The notes below the pieces were generated by a model, which saw only the letters and a list, made by a program, of their open reading frames with translations, was not told the origin of the DNA and ran no database searches. A stretch of DNA of 62,849 nt, taken from assembly GCF_900167095.1 (NCBI RefSeq), contig NZ_FUXG01000016.1, positions 1-62,849 on the forward strand. The letters run 5' to 3'. This document shows positions 51,064 to 60,820 of this stretch, in pieces. This DNA is from Oceanospirillum multiglobuliferum (GTDB taxonomy: Bacteria; Pseudomonadota; Gammaproteobacteria; Pseudomonadales; Halomonadaceae). The position numbers and the translations under genes are program-made. Each line of letters starts with the position of its first letter. The stretch's first letter is position 1.

Positions 51064-51891
51064 TTATTCAGCTTTTGCAGGCTGACCAACAGCCTCACAA
51101 TGGGAGATTTGCTGATTCATGTCTAAGGCAGGCTTTTCACACTCTGGGCGACCAACAATTTTAGCGGGCACCCCCACTACAGTGGTATGAGGCGGTACAC
51201 TTTCAAGCACTACCGAACCTCCGCCTACTTTAGCACCTGCGCCAATTTCGATATTACCAAAGATCTTAGCCCCTGCTGCAATCAATACACCTTCCCGAAT
51301 TTTAGGATGACGGTCGCCGGACTCTTTACCCGTTCCGCCTAAGGTGACGTTCTGCAAGATGGACACATCATTTTCAATCACACAGGTTTCACCAATGACA
51401 ATACCTGTGGCGTGATCAAACATCACCCCTTGGCCAATTTTAGCCGCAGGATGGATATCCACTTGAAACACTGAGCTGATACGGCTTTGCAAGTAAAGCG
51501 CCATGGAGCGTCGACCGTGACACCACATACAGTGCGCCACGCGATAAGCTTGCAACGCATGAAAGCCTTTTAGAAACAGTAAAACAGTGGATAACTTATC
51601 CACCGCAGGATCACGCTCGCGCACTGCCATAAGGTCTTGGCAAGTGGCCGTGATGATTTCACACTCACTTTCTAGTGCTTGGTCGATCAGCTCACGCAGC
51701 ATTACGGCAGGCATTACATCATCCGCCAATTTCACGGATAACAGATAAGAAAGCGCACTCGACAAGTTGCTATGAGCAATAATGGTCGAATGAAAATAGC
51801 TGGCAAGGAATGGCTCTCGCTCAGCTTCTAGACGGGCTTCGTCTTGAATGACCTGCCAAAGTGCAGGCTTATCGATAGAGATAGGGGCCAT
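51064..51891 (-). CDS. cysE: Serine O-acetyltransferase
   Basis: A 275-residue enzyme making O-acetylserine for cysteine synthesis. It has the long N-terminal helical domain of the E. coli type and the left-handed beta-helix with DHATGIVIGETCVIEN and GGTGK segments. It lies 37 bases before dapB on the same strand. The conserved DG.GI-type regulatory C-terminus is not obvious, so feedback control by cysteine is uncertain. Confidence 0.95.
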   Translation of the reverse strand: MAPISIDKPALWQVIQDEARLEAEREPFLASYFHSTIIAHSNLSSALSYLLSVKLADDVMPAVMLRELIDQALESECEIITATCQDLMAVRERDPAVDKLSTVLLFLKGFHALQAYRVAHCMWCHGRRSMALYLQSRISSVFQVDIHPAAKIGQGVMFDHATGIVIGETCVIENDVSILQNVTLGGTGKESGDRHPKIREGVLIAAGAKIFGNIEIGAGAKVGGGSVVLESVPPHTTVVGVPAKIVGRPECEKPALDMNQQISHCEAVGQPAKAE

Positions 51892-52007
51892 ACAATCACC
51901 TTAGCGCCAGCTTAAACTTCAGCGCTAGCTTTGAGAAAATAGAGAAGTTGCTATTTTAATAATGGCTAAAATAGCCTTCGATAAACAGGGTGTAAAACTA
52001 AACGTAG

Positions 52008-52060
52008 AAATAAAAACAGGGAGTTAGCACTCAAGCACTTAGCCCGAGCATTACTCCCTG
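52008..52060 (-). terminator. Terminator of dnaJ
   Basis: On the minus strand CAGGGAGT (52060-52053) pairs with ACTCCCTG (52024-52017) around a 28-nt region that can fold further, and TTTTTATTT follows (52016-52008). Confidence 0.65.
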
Positions 52061-52079
52061 CATCGTAATGCGCTATCAA

Positions 52080-53213
52080 TTAGCCTTTGATATCTTCAAA
52101 GAACTTTTTCACACCTTCAAACCAGTTGGCTTTTTTAGGTGAATGATGATCGCTGGTTTCATCTACGCTGCCTTGGAATTCACGCAGAAGTGCTTTTTGC
52201 TTCTCAGTCAAATTGACTGGTGTTTCAACCAACACTTTACACAGCAGATCACCCTGCACACCGCCACGCACAGGCTTCACACCCTTACCACGTAGGCGGA
52301 ACAGCTTGCCCGTTTGGGTTTCGGCTGGAATCTTCAGCTTCACACGACCATCTAAGGTCGGCACTTCCAACTCACCACCTAAGGCCGCATCGACAAAGGA
52401 TACTGGCACTTCGCAATACAGATCTTTACCGTCACGCTCAAAGATCTTGTGCTCACGCACACTCACCTGAACGTATAAGTCGCCCGTTGGGCCACCGTTA
52501 ACACCCGCCTCACCTTCGCCCGACAGACGGATACGATCACCCGTATCAACACCCGGTGGAATTTTAACTGACAGGGTTTTCTGATCCTGAACACGGCCTT
52601 CGCCACGACACTTACGGCAAGGGTTGGTCACTTTAGTACCGCGACCATGACAGCTTGGGCAAGTTTGCTGCACAGAGAAGAAGCCCTGCTGCATTCGTAC
52701 TTGGCCATGACCACCACAAGTTGAACAGGTTGTCGGTTTAGACTTATCTGCCGAACCTGTGCCGTCACAGCTATCACAAGCCACTTGAGTTGGAATTTTA
52801 ATGCTGACGGTTGTACCGTGAACGGCTTCTTCTAGATCCAGATCTAAACGATAACGCAGATCCGAACCACGCTGAGGCGCATTTGGGTTATGGCGACCAC
52901 CGCCGCCACCGCCAAAAATATCACCAAATACATCACCAAAAATGTCGCTAAAGCCACCCTGACCGCCACCACCAAAACCAGACTGCCCATCAACGCCTGC
53001 ATGACCATATTGATCATAAGCTGCACGCTTATTGGCATCGGTTAGCACTTCATAGGCTTCAGTGGCTTCTTTAAACTTTTCTGCCGCTTCTGCGTCATCC
53101 GGGTTACGATCCGGGTGATACTTCATCGCCAATCGACGATAAGCCTTTTTAATGCTCTTTTCGTCGTCGCTGCGACTGACACCCAGAATCTCGTAAAAAT
53201 CACGCTTTGACAT
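52080..53213 (-). CDS. dnaJ: Chaperone protein DnaJ
   Basis: This 377-residue Hsp40 has a J domain with HPD (KYHPDRNP), a Gly/Phe-rich linker (about 75-115), four CxxCxGxG-type zinc repeats (about 145-210) and a C-terminal substrate-binding region. I start it at ATG 53213 ([11 protein letters not shown]); a TTG nine bases upstream opens the longer frame. Confidence 0.97.
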   Translation of the reverse strand: MSKRDFYEILGVSRSDDEKSIKKAYRRLAMKYHPDRNPDDAEAAEKFKEATEAYEVLTDANKRAAYDQYGHAGVDGQSGFGGGGQGGFSDIFGDVFGDIFGGGGGGRHNPNAPQRGSDLRYRLDLDLEEAVHGTTVSIKIPTQVACDSCDGTGSADKSKPTTCSTCGGHGQVRMQQGFFSVQQTCPSCHGRGTKVTNPCRKCRGEGRVQDQKTLSVKIPPGVDTGDRIRLSGEGEAGVNGGPTGDLYVQVSVREHKIFERDGKDLYCEVPVSFVDAALGGELEVPTLDGRVKLKIPAETQTGKLFRLRGKGVKPVRGGVQGDLLCKVLVETPVNLTEKQKALLREFQGSVDETSDHHSPKKANWFEGVKKFFEDIKG

Positions 53214-53341
53214 TGCTAGCAACCATCTTTTTATCTTGGTGAAGGAAGTGGGGTTAAGCTACTTTTTCACAAATTTATTAACGACTTACAGAGAAACCTC
53301 TGTGTACATAAAATAAGTTAGGTAATCACAAGAGACGACAA

Positions 53342-53361
53342 CGCGGGAGAGTACTCCCGCG
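53342..53361. other. Hairpin between dnaK and dnaJ
   Basis: An 8-bp stem CGCGGGAG/CTCCCGCG with an AGTA loop. The T-run (TTTTT) is on the plus-strand side, so on the minus strand it is not a classical terminator and may instead stabilise or process the dnaK mRNA. Confidence 0.55.
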
Positions 53362-53385
53362 CGTTTTTAGCCTTGTGTAAACGAC

Positions 53386-55314
53386 TTATTTCTTGTCGTC
53401 TTTCACTTCTTCAAACTCAGCATCAACCACGTCGTCAGCTTTAGCTGAGCTTTGTGATTGTTGCGCGCCACCTTGGCCTTGTTGAGCTTGCTCTGCTTGC
53501 TCGGCGTACAGTTTCTGCGCCAGCTCACCAGAAGCTTCGGTCAAAGCGTTAGTTTTGGCTTTGATCTCTTCAACATCATTGCCTTTCAGTGCTTCTTCAA
53601 GGTCTTTGATAGCTGCTTCAATCTTTTCTTTCTCTTGTGCAGAGGCTTTGTCACCTGCGTCCACTAAGGTTTTCTTAGTGGCGTGTACCATCGCATCGCC
53701 TTGGTTGCGTGCCTGTACTAACTCTTCGAATTTCTTATCTTCTTCAGCGTTAGCTTCTGCATCGCGTACCATTTGCTCGATTTCGTCATCCGACAAACCA
53801 GAAGAAGCTTTGATCACGATAGACTGCTCTTTGCCTGTCGCTTTGTCTTTTGCTGATACGTTCAGAATACCGTTCGCATCAATGTCAAAAGTCACTTCAA
53901 TCTGCGGTACGCCACGCGGTGCTGGTGGAATGTCAGCCAAGTCGAAACGACCTAGAGACTTATTCTGCTGCGCTTGTTTACGCTCACCTTGTACCACATG
54001 AATGGTTACTGCAGTTTGGTTGTCATCTGCGGTTGAGAACACTTGAGATTTCTTAGTTGGAATCGTGGTGTTCTTATCGATTACTGGAGTTGCAACGCCA
54101 CCCATTGTTTCGATACCCAGCGTCAGTGGTGTAACGTCTAGCAGTAGAACGTCTTTTACGTCACCTGCCAATACACCACCTTGGATAGATGCGCCAATCG
54201 CAACGGCTTCATCTGGGTTAACATCTTTACGCGGCTCTTTACCAAAGAACTCAGCCACTTTAGCTTGCACTAAAGGCATACGCGTTTGACCGCCCACCAA
54301 AATGATGTCGTCAACCTCTGATTTAGACAGACCAGAGTCTTTCAATGCGATAGCGCAAGGTGCCAAAGAACGCTCAACCAGATCACCCACTAGAGATTCT
54401 AACTTAGAGCGAGTCATTTTAACGTTCAGGTGTTTAGGGCCTGACGCATCCGCTGTGATGTAAGGTAGGTTTACATCAGTTTGCTGGCTGCTGGACAGTT
54501 CGATTTTCGCTTTCTCTGCCGCTTCTTTCAGACGTTGCAGCGCTAAAGGATCGTTGTGCAGGTCGATGCCAGTGTCTTTTTTGAACTCATCCGCTAAGTA
54601 GTTGATCAAGACTAGGTCAAAGTCTTCACCACCTAGGAAAGTATCACCGTTAGTCGCCAATACTTCGAACTGGTGCTCGCCATCTACTTCAGCAATTTCG
54701 ATGATAGAGATATCGAAAGTACCACCACCCAAGTCGTAAACCGCTACAGTACGGTCACCACGGGCTTTGTCCATACCATAAGCCAGAGCGGCTGCGGTTG
54801 GCTCGTTGATGATACGCTTAACATCTAGACCCGCAATTTTACCCGCATCTTTAGTGGCTTGACGCTGAGAATCGTTGAAGTAAGCTGGCACCGTGATTAC
54901 CGCTTCAGTCACTGGCTCACCCAGATAATCTTCTGCAGTTTTCTTCATCTTTTTCAGCACTTCAGCAGAGATCTGTGGTGGCGCTTTTCTGTCGCCGCGC
55001 ACTTCAACCCATGCGTCACCGTTGTCTGCTTTAGTGATGGTGTAAGGCACCATTTTGATGTCTTTCTGTACTACATCATCTTCAAAGCGACGACCGATCA
55101 AACGCTTAACAGCAAACAGTGTATTTTTAGGGTTGGTCACAGCCTGACGCTTTGCAGACTGACCCACCAGAATTTCGTTATCATCTGTAAATGCAATGAT
55201 TGATGGGGTGGTACGATCACCCTCAGCATTTTCAATCACTTTTGGCTTACCGCCATCCATGATAGCTACGCAAGAGTTTGTTGTACCTAAATCAATACCG
55301 ATAACGCGACCCAT
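53386..55314 (-). CDS. dnaK: Chaperone protein DnaK (Hsp70)
   Basis: A 642-residue Hsp70. The ATPase domain starts with [12 protein letters not shown], and DLGGGTFD and the substrate-binding domain follow. The C-terminal lid ends in an EEVKDDKK tail. It works with DnaJ and GrpE, both adjacent. A heat-shock promoter lies at 55402-55429, about 90 bases upstream. Confidence 0.98.
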   Translation of the reverse strand: MGRVIGIDLGTTNSCVAIMDGGKPKVIENAEGDRTTPSIIAFTDDNEILVGQSAKRQAVTNPKNTLFAVKRLIGRRFEDDVVQKDIKMVPYTITKADNGDAWVEVRGDRKAPPQISAEVLKKMKKTAEDYLGEPVTEAVITVPAYFNDSQRQATKDAGKIAGLDVKRIINEPTAAALAYGMDKARGDRTVAVYDLGGGTFDISIIEIAEVDGEHQFEVLATNGDTFLGGEDFDLVLINYLADEFKKDTGIDLHNDPLALQRLKEAAEKAKIELSSSQQTDVNLPYITADASGPKHLNVKMTRSKLESLVGDLVERSLAPCAIALKDSGLSKSEVDDIILVGGQTRMPLVQAKVAEFFGKEPRKDVNPDEAVAIGASIQGGVLAGDVKDVLLLDVTPLTLGIETMGGVATPVIDKNTTIPTKKSQVFSTADDNQTAVTIHVVQGERKQAQQNKSLGRFDLADIPPAPRGVPQIEVTFDIDANGILNVSAKDKATGKEQSIVIKASSGLSDDEIEQMVRDAEANAEEDKKFEELVQARNQGDAMVHATKKTLVDAGDKASAQEKEKIEAAIKDLEEALKGNDVEEIKAKTNALTEASGELAQKLYAEQAEQAQQGQGGAQQSQSSAKADDVVDAEFEEVKDDKK

Positions 55315-55401
55315 GATATTCTCCGATTTTTCAATCTAATTCTGTCAATATCAGCGACGTTGTTTATATTTTCGCCGCTGTTACTTGCTATTTGTTTGCT
55401 T

Positions 55402-55429
55402 ATATAAGGCCTTGTTTTTTTGTTTCAAG
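55402..55429 (-). promoter_or_regulatory. Sigma-32 promoter of dnaK
   Basis: On the minus strand CTTGAA (55429-55424) and CCTTATAT (55409-55402) are 14 bases apart, close to the heat-shock consensus CTTGAA-N13/14-CCCCATNT. It lets dnaKJ be induced apart from grpE. Confidence 0.7.
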
Positions 55430-55466
55430 CGCCTTGATCAATTTTTTCTTAATTGCTTTTTGGTAA

Positions 55467-56042
55467 TTAAGGCGCCTTGGCAACCATTACCATTGCTGGA
55501 CGTACAAGACGACCATTGAGCAGATAACCTTTCTGCATTACGGCAATTACAGTGTTTGGTTCCACATCTGGATTTGGCACCATCGCCATCGCTTCATGCT
55601 GCTGCGGATCAAACGGCTCACCCACTGGGTTGACCGATTCCACATTGAATTTGCTTAACGTGCTCGCAAACAGGTCAAGAGTCATTACAACACCCTCTTT
55701 CACAGCATCTGCAACTTCATGCTGTGCAAAGGTTTCAACGGCACGCTCAAGACTATCAATTACAGGCAACAGCTCTTTTGAGAACTTTTCTAAAGCAAAT
55801 TTATGCGCTTTTTCAACGTCTTGCTCTGCTCGACGGCGTATATTTTGCGCATCAGCATAAGTGCGTAAAGCCTGATCTTTTGCTTGTTCAAGTTGAAGAG
55901 TCACGGCAGCCAACTGCGCTTCTAAGCTGTCTTCGGCGGCTTCATTCACGTCAACTTCTTCAACAGTGGCATCAGCCTGTTCAGCAGTTTGTTTAACTTC
56001 TTGCTCAACCTGCTCCTGAAATTTCTGCTCTTCTGTTGTCAT
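55467..56042 (-). CDS. grpE: Nucleotide exchange factor GrpE
   Basis: A 191-residue DnaK co-chaperone with a long N-terminal acidic coiled coil and a C-terminal beta domain ([28 protein letters not shown]). It is the first gene of grpE-dnaK-dnaJ and is divergent from recN. A near-consensus sigma-32 promoter precedes it. Confidence 0.97.
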   Translation of the reverse strand: MTTEEQKFQEQVEQEVKQTAEQADATVEEVDVNEAAEDSLEAQLAAVTLQLEQAKDQALRTYADAQNIRRRAEQDVEKAHKFALEKFSKELLPVIDSLERAVETFAQHEVADAVKEGVVMTLDLFASTLSKFNVESVNPVGEPFDPQQHEAMAMVPNPDVEPNTVIAVMQKGYLLNGRLVRPAMVMVAKAP

Positions 56043-56092
56043 GCGCTTTTATCTCTCTCACTAAAAGATCTGTTATCACCAACTGCTAACCG

Positions 56093-56120
56093 ATATGGGG
56101 TTAGCGTCTGCTATTTCAAC
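56093..56120 (-). promoter_or_regulatory. Sigma-32 promoter of grpE
   Basis: On the minus strand GTTGAA (56120-56115) and CCCCATAT (56100-56093) are 14 bases apart. The -10 is a perfect CCCCATNT and the -35 has one change. Confidence 0.85.
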
Positions 56121-56179
56121 CCTCTGTTTTTAACAAACCCTACAAAAACAGAGACAAATAAAAAAAATTGCGAGGCAAT

Positions 56180-56215
56180 TGTCGAATACAGGATAAATAC
56201 TGTATAAATACACAT
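56180..56215 (+). promoter_or_regulatory. recN promoter with LexA-type operator
   Basis: CTGTATAAATACACAT (56200-56215) agrees with the LexA box CTGTATATATATACAG at 13 of 16 positions. It overlaps a TATAAA -10 whose -35 would be TTGTCG near 56179-56184. A dyad ATACAG-N8-CTGTAT (56186-56205) overlaps it. SOS control is expected for recN. Confidence 0.65.
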
Positions 56216-56248
56216 CTATTATTGACCGCGCCGAATGAGGGTGCATTT

Positions 56249-57955
56249 ATGCTGACCTACTTAGCTATTCGTAACCTTGCCATTGTTGAAGCACTTGAGC
56301 TGGATCTGCCTTCAGGCATGACCGTCATTACAGGGGAAACAGGAGCAGGTAAATCTATTCTGCTAGACGCCCTTGGTCTTGCATTAGGCGACCGAGCCGA
56401 CGCAGACAGCGTACGCCACGGTGCAGCCAAGGCTGAAATTTTGGCACAATTCGACATCAGCCAATTACCACAGGCACAACATTGGCTACTGGAAAACGAG
56501 CTAGAAGAAGGTGAGCACAAACCCAACCAGACAGCCTCTACTCAAGAGTGCCAACTCAGACGTGTCATTCACAACAATGGTCGCTCAAAAGCTTGGATCA
56601 ACGGCCAGCCTTGCTCTGTACAGCTTCTAAAGAAACTTGGCAGCCACTTAATTGACATTCACGGCCAGCATGAGCATCAATCACTATTACAGCGCGAAAG
56701 TCACCTGCGCTTACTAGACGCTTTCGCTCATTTAGAGCCACAAGTACAAGACCAGCAAGCCCTCTTCAAAAACTGGCAACACTGTCGCCGACAATTAGAA
56801 ACCTTAAAAAACCAAGATGACAAACAGCAAGCCCGTATTGAGCTACTGCGTTATCAGGTAGAGGAACTAGAACAGCTCGCCCTTGAGGAGCAAGAGCTAC
56901 AAAGCCTAGAAGAGGAGCAACAACACCTTGCCAATGTCGATACCTTAATACTAGAAGGCCAAGCGGCTTTTAATTTGTGTGATAGCGACGAAGGCGGCGC
57001 TCGCCAGCTATTGAATCAAGCTTGCAATCGCATCAATCACCTACCGTCACAAGATGCTCGCTTGAACGACATTCGGCAGATGTTAGGTGATGCTTTGATT
57101 CAGATAGAAGAAGCTTCACGGGAACTCGAACACTTTGTCTCAAGCTGCGAGCTAGACCCTGAGCGCCTACAGTTTGTAGAAGAGCGCCTATCAACTATCT
57201 ATCAACTGGCGCGTAAACATCACATCACCCCGGAAGAACTATACCAGCACAGCCTCAAATTAAGAGCAGAACTCAACAGCATCGAAAATGGCAGCCAAAA
57301 CATAGAACAACTTGCCGAACAGCTTCAGCAGCTTACTGAAGCCTTCCGCCAACAGGCGGCACAACTAAGCCAACAACGTAAAACTGCGGCTTATCAGCTG
57401 AATCAAAATATCAACGAACAACTCAGCCTACTGGGCATGAGCAACGCACGCTTTGAAGTTTCTATTCAGAACTCAGAACAGTTTCAAGCCCATGGTTTAG
57501 ACAATGTTGAATTTCTAATCAGCACCAACCCCGGCCAACCGCCTAAACCTATGATCAAAATTGCCTCGGGTGGCGAGCTATCGCGTATCAGCCTTGCCAT
57601 TCAAGTGGTCACCGCACAAACCTCAGCCATTCCAACCTTAGTTTTTGACGAAGTAGATGTCGGCATCAGCGGCGGCACGGCAGAAATTGTTGGACAGCTG
57701 CTGCACAATCTCGCACAGAAAGGACAGATTTTATCGGTGACACACCTACCACAAGTAGCCGCGCAAGGTGATCAACATCTGTTTATTAAGAAAAGCAGCA
57801 CAGAAAACAGCACGCACTCTGAAATGGTTTGGCTAGAGCAGGAACAGCGCGTAACAGAGCTGGCGCGCATGTTAGGTGGCATTGATCTAACAGAGCAAAC
57901 CTTAGCCCACGCACATGAAATGCTACAACACAGCCAACAACGCCTTACCTGCTAA
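56249..57955 (+). CDS. recN: DNA repair protein RecN
   Basis: A 568-residue SMC-like ATPase for double-strand break repair. Walker A is GETGAGKS (29-36), two coiled-coil arms span about 160-380, and the C-terminal signature SGGELSRISLAI and VFDEVDVGISG complete the ATPase head. I start it at ATG 56249 after GAGG; the longer frame from 56168 would run through the operator. Confidence 0.97.
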   Translation: MLTYLAIRNLAIVEALELDLPSGMTVITGETGAGKSILLDALGLALGDRADADSVRHGAAKAEILAQFDISQLPQAQHWLLENELEEGEHKPNQTASTQECQLRRVIHNNGRSKAWINGQPCSVQLLKKLGSHLIDIHGQHEHQSLLQRESHLRLLDAFAHLEPQVQDQQALFKNWQHCRRQLETLKNQDDKQQARIELLRYQVEELEQLALEEQELQSLEEEQQHLANVDTLILEGQAAFNLCDSDEGGARQLLNQACNRINHLPSQDARLNDIRQMLGDALIQIEEASRELEHFVSSCELDPERLQFVEERLSTIYQLARKHHITPEELYQHSLKLRAELNSIENGSQNIEQLAEQLQQLTEAFRQQAAQLSQQRKTAAYQLNQNINEQLSLLGMSNARFEVSIQNSEQFQAHGLDNVEFLISTNPGQPPKPMIKIASGGELSRISLAIQVVTAQTSAIPTLVFDEVDVGISGGTAEIVGQLLHNLAQKGQILSVTHLPQVAAQGDQHLFIKKSSTENSTHSEMVWLEQEQRVTELARMLGGIDLTEQTLAHAHEMLQHSQQRLTC

Positions 57956-57978
57956 CTTTACAGGCATACCGCTGACAC

Positions 57979-58008
57979 AAATAAGCCCAGTGCATACTGG
58001 GCTTATTT
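57979..58008. terminator. Bidirectional terminator between recN and fur
   Basis: A 13-bp perfect stem AAATAAGCCCAGT/ACTGGGCTTATTT (57979-57991 with 57996-58008) with a GCAT loop; usable by both converging genes. Confidence 0.85.
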
Positions 58009-58043
58009 GCAACATAACCGAATAAGTTAAACCTTAGAAGGCG

Positions 58044-58451
58044 CTATTTAGCCTTTCTAACGTATAGCACTAAAGAATGCTCAACCAATTCAAAGCCATG
58101 TTCTGCAACGATCTGGCGTTGACGACGCTCAATTTCAGCATCAAAAAACTCAATCACCTCACCAGAATCAACGCATACCATATGGTCGTGATGTTCATCT
58201 TTTGCTAGTTCAAATACCGCATGACCACCATCAAAATTGTGGCGCACAGCTAAGCCAGCAGACTCAAACTGTGTTAGCACCCGATAAACGGTTGCCAAAC
58301 CTACGTCTTCTCCCGACTCTAGTAATGATTTATAAACATCTTCAGCACTCATGTGGTGACTGTCAGCACTTTCCAGCAACTGAAGAATCTTGATGCGGGG
58401 TAGCGTCACTTTTAAACCCGCTTTTTTAAGCTCTTGATTTTCGTCGGCCAT
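58044..58451 (-). CDS. fur: Ferric uptake regulator Fur
   Basis: A 135-residue iron-sensing repressor with an N-terminal winged helix and a C-terminal metal-binding dimer domain (DEHHDHMVC). Only one cysteine is present, as in Pseudomonas-type Fur, so the four-cysteine structural zinc site of E. coli Fur is absent. Divergent from bamE across about 80 bases. Confidence 0.96.
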   Translation of the reverse strand: MADENQELKKAGLKVTLPRIKILQLLESADSHHMSAEDVYKSLLESGEDVGLATVYRVLTQFESAGLAVRHNFDGGHAVFELAKDEHHDHMVCVDSGEVIEFFDAEIERRQRQIVAEHGFELVEHSLVLYVRKAK

Positions 58452-58533
58452 GTTTTTTCTGGTCTCGCTTCGCAGTCGCTGTGTATTCCGGTATTATCCC
58501 AGACTTGCACAACAAGGTGAAAGATATTCTCAA

Positions 58534-58848
58534 ATGCAAAGACTGATCATTTTAGTCATCTTTTCTTCATTCGTCACACTTTCTGGCTGTATTTTTCCAG
58601 GAGTGTACAAACGTGAGCTGCAACAAGGCAACGTTATGACCGATGAGATGATCAATCAATTAAAACCCGGCCTCACCAAAGAGCAAGTCACCTACGTGAT
58701 GGGCAACACTTTGGCTCCAGCAACCTTTAACCCTAATCGCTGGGACTATCTCTATTGGTCAAAAGACCCTAGAGACAATGTCACACAACAGCGTATTACA
58801 CTTTTTTTTGATGACAATCAGCTAAGCCGCATCGAAAAGCAGCAATAG
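58534..58848 (+). CDS. bamE: Outer-membrane assembly lipoprotein BamE
   Basis: A 104-residue lipoprotein of the BAM complex. The signal peptide ends in the lipobox LSGC with the lipidated cysteine at C19. The body has the SmpA/OmlA fold markers GNVMTDEMINQLKPGLTKEQV and GNT. I start it at ATG 58534; the longer frame begins inside the fur promoter region. Confidence 0.95.
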   Translation: MQRLIILVIFSSFVTLSGCIFPGVYKRELQQGNVMTDEMINQLKPGLTKEQVTYVMGNTLAPATFNPNRWDYLYWSKDPRDNVTQQRITLFFDDNQLSRIEKQQ

Positions 58849-58881
58849 CCAAGCATCAAACCTGCCAGCTAGCGGCAAGCC

Positions 58882-59172
58882 CTACTGCTTAGCCGCTCGA
58901 TTGGCACGGGCTTTTTTCGGATCAGCTATTAAAGGCCGATAGATTTCAACGCGGTCATTTTCTCGCAAAACTTGCGTCTTAGGCTGCTTCACCAGCTTAC
59001 TGAACAAACCCATTGGCGCTGATTCTAAATCAATTTCTGGAAAATGGGCTACCAAACCAGAACGTTCAGCCGCTTGAAATACCGTTGTACCCTCAGGCAC
59101 AAACAGCTCAACCACACGCTGATCATGCGCCAGCGCGTACACCACCTCAACACGAATTAACTTATCGTCCAT
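58882..59172 (-). CDS. rnfH: RnfH-family ubiquitin-like protein
   Basis: A 96-residue beta-grasp protein with the family end motif NDRVEIYRPLIADPK. Its function is not settled; it usually neighbours ratA, as here. The start (MDDKLIRVEVVYAL) was chosen by similarity to RnfH N-termini and overlaps the ratA stop by 11 bases; an ATG at 59181 is the alternative, and neither has a well-spaced ribosome site. Confidence 0.88.
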   Translation of the reverse strand: MDDKLIRVEVVYALAHDQRVVELFVPEGTTVFQAAERSGLVAHFPEIDLESAPMGLFSKLVKQPKTQVLRENDRVEIYRPLIADPKKARANRAAKQ

Positions 59173-59596
59173 AGACTTCATTTGCTCTCTGACAAAACGC
59201 ATCCACCAACGTATTGGCCGCTTGGTTAAACACTCCACCCAACGCCATACTCAATACCTTGCTTGAAAACTCAAACTCCATCGTCAACGACACCTTACAA
59301 GCCTCATCGGATAACGCATCAAAGCGCCACTCGCCCTCAAGCTTTTTAAACGGCCCGTCAACCAGCTTTAACTCAATACGATTAGGCTCCTGTAGCGTAT
59401 TACGCGTTGTAAAACTGTGTTTCAAACCCGCTTTAGCAATTTCCAAACGCCCAACCATATGCGTAGCAGAGGACTCAATTAAGGTTGCACCACTACACCA
59501 AGGCAAAAACTGAGGGTAAGACTCACAATCGTTCACCAAATCATACATCTGCTTCGCAGAATGCATCACCAGCGCAGTTCGAGTCACAGTGGTCAT
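59162..59596 (-). CDS. ratA: RatA-type START-domain protein (ubiquinone-binding family)
   Basis: A 144-residue protein of the polyketide-cyclase/Coq10 START fold (SYPQFLPWCSGA, GPFKKLEGEWRF). E. coli RatA was reported as a toxin blocking 70S assembly, while the fold suggests lipid or ubiquinone binding; which applies here is open. ATG at 59596, with AAGGG eight bases upstream. Confidence 0.9.
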   Translation of the reverse strand: MTTVTRTALVMHSAKQMYDLVNDCESYPQFLPWCSGATLIESSATHMVGRLEIAKAGLKHSFTTRNTLQEPNRIELKLVDGPFKKLEGEWRFDALSDEACKVSLTMEFEFSSKVLSMALGGVFNQAANTLVDAFCQRANEVYGR

Positions 59597-59768
59597 CAAT
59601 CACACCCTTCATCTAATAACAAAATCTCAATGACAAACGCCTTTCAACCCAGAAAAAAATCACAGATTTGTAAGCCTGCCAGATAAAAAAGCCGATTGTA
59701 GCATGATTTTGATTTTTAACGGTTTCACCACGTAGCCCTTTAACTCAGTTCGCTTTATAATGCCCAAC

Positions 59769-60251
59769 ATGGCTACGAAAAAGAAATCAAAACCAAGCAG
59801 CGGCACCATCGCCCTGAACAAACGCGCCCGTCACGAATATCATATTAATGAGAAATTCGAAGCGGGTATTGCGCTATCGGGCTGGGAAATCAAAAGTATC
59901 CGTGAGGGCAAAGTCCAAATCACCGATGCTTACGCCATTATCCAGCGTGGCGAAATGTGGTTAGTTGCTGCACATATAACACCGTTGATCACGGCGTCTA
60001 CGCACGTCATCGCGGAACCTATGCGCGCACGTAAACTACTGCTGCACAAAAAAGAGATTGCGAAAATTTTTGCCGCGCTTCAGCAAAAGGGTCACACCTG
60101 TGTGCCGTTAGCACTGTACTGGAAAGCCAACTTGGTGAAATGTGAAATCGCCTTGGTAACAGGTAAACAGCTACACGACAAACGCGCAACAGAGAAAGAC
60201 CGAGACTGGAACCGTCAAAAACAACGTATTGTCCGCGACTACGCCGGATAA
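59769..60251 (+). CDS. smpB: SsrA-binding protein SmpB
   Basis: A 160-residue partner of tmRNA that puts the tRNA-like domain into stalled ribosomes. The OB-barrel ([13 protein letters not shown]) and the basic C-terminal tail ([17 protein letters not shown]) are intact. Start at ATG 59769 (MATKKKSK); an in-frame ATG at 59760 is possible. The tmRNA gene begins 44 bases downstream. Confidence 0.96.
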   Translation: MATKKKSKPSSGTIALNKRARHEYHINEKFEAGIALSGWEIKSIREGKVQITDAYAIIQRGEMWLVAAHITPLITASTHVIAEPMRARKLLLHKKEIAKIFAALQQKGHTCVPLALYWKANLVKCEIALVTGKQLHDKRATEKDRDWNRQKQRIVRDYAG

Positions 60252-60294
60252 ACTAGCAGTTAAGCTGACTATTCGGTAGAATGGTCAGACTATT

Positions 60295-60654
60295 GGGGGC
60301 GACATGGCTTCGACGCCGGTTACAAACCCTGAGGTGCATGTCGAGAGGGTAGCGTTATCTCGTAAATCAAAGCGTTACAAACAAATAGTCGCAAACGACG
60401 AAAACTACGCTCTAGCTGCTTAATTGTAGCTCCCTTCGACGGAAGTTGCCTGTAACTTCTTGACAAGGTATGAGCCCGCGAAACAGGCTCGCAGCAAAGT
60501 CCGCCTTAGACCGCGCTGCTAAATTCTTCAAGGCTCGTGTTCGACAATCCTGTTCATTGGAGTGTTGGGCATTAAACTAAAAAATGAAACTAAACATGTA
60601 GAGCTGATGGCAGCGGACTGGCGGACGCGGGTTCGATCCCCGCCGCCTCCACCA
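60295..60654 (+). ncRNA. ssrA: Transfer-messenger RNA
   Basis: A 360-base tmRNA. The acceptor ends GGGGGCG and CGCCTCC pair with the conserved G-U at position 3, and CCA is encoded at 60652-60654. The GACATGGCTTCGACG 5' part and the TTCGATCCCCGC T-arm are typical. The tag frame at 60391-60423 reads ANDENYALAA-stop, the same peptide as in E. coli. Its 3' end appears to serve as integration site for the following element. Confidence 0.97.
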
Positions 60655-60680
60655 AACAAAGACCTTCAATGGTCGCAAAC

Positions 60681-60722
60681 AAGCCTGAAACACCTGATAA
60701 ATAAAGGGTTTCGGGCTTTTTT
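60681..60722 (+). terminator. Terminator downstream of ssrA
   Basis: An 11-bp stem with one G-T pair (60681-60691 with 60708-60718) and a 16-nt loop, followed by TTTTTTG. It ends tmRNA transcription, although it may belong to the integrated element. Confidence 0.8.
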
Positions 60723-60779
60723 GTGTCTTATAAAACCTTAATCAACCTTATCTAATCTTGCGTTTTTAGATACACCAGA

Positions 60780-60817
60780 AGTAACATCAAGCCTAAACCA
60801 CGGATTGCGGTGTTACT
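60780..60817. repeat. Inverted repeat before the integrase start
   Basis: AGTAACA (60780-60786) and TGTTACT (60811-60817) are 24 bases apart. The repeat ends three bases before the integrase ATG, and no clear Shine-Dalgarno sequence is visible. It may be an operator or a translation-limiting hairpin. Confidence 0.4.
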
Positions 60818-60820
60818 AAA

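Noticed and set aside
59162-59596. rnfH-ratA as a toxin-antitoxin module
   Set aside because: Although once named so, both genes are conserved housekeeping-type neighbours of smpB/ssrA here, with no sign of mobility; a toxin role cannot be read from the sequence.
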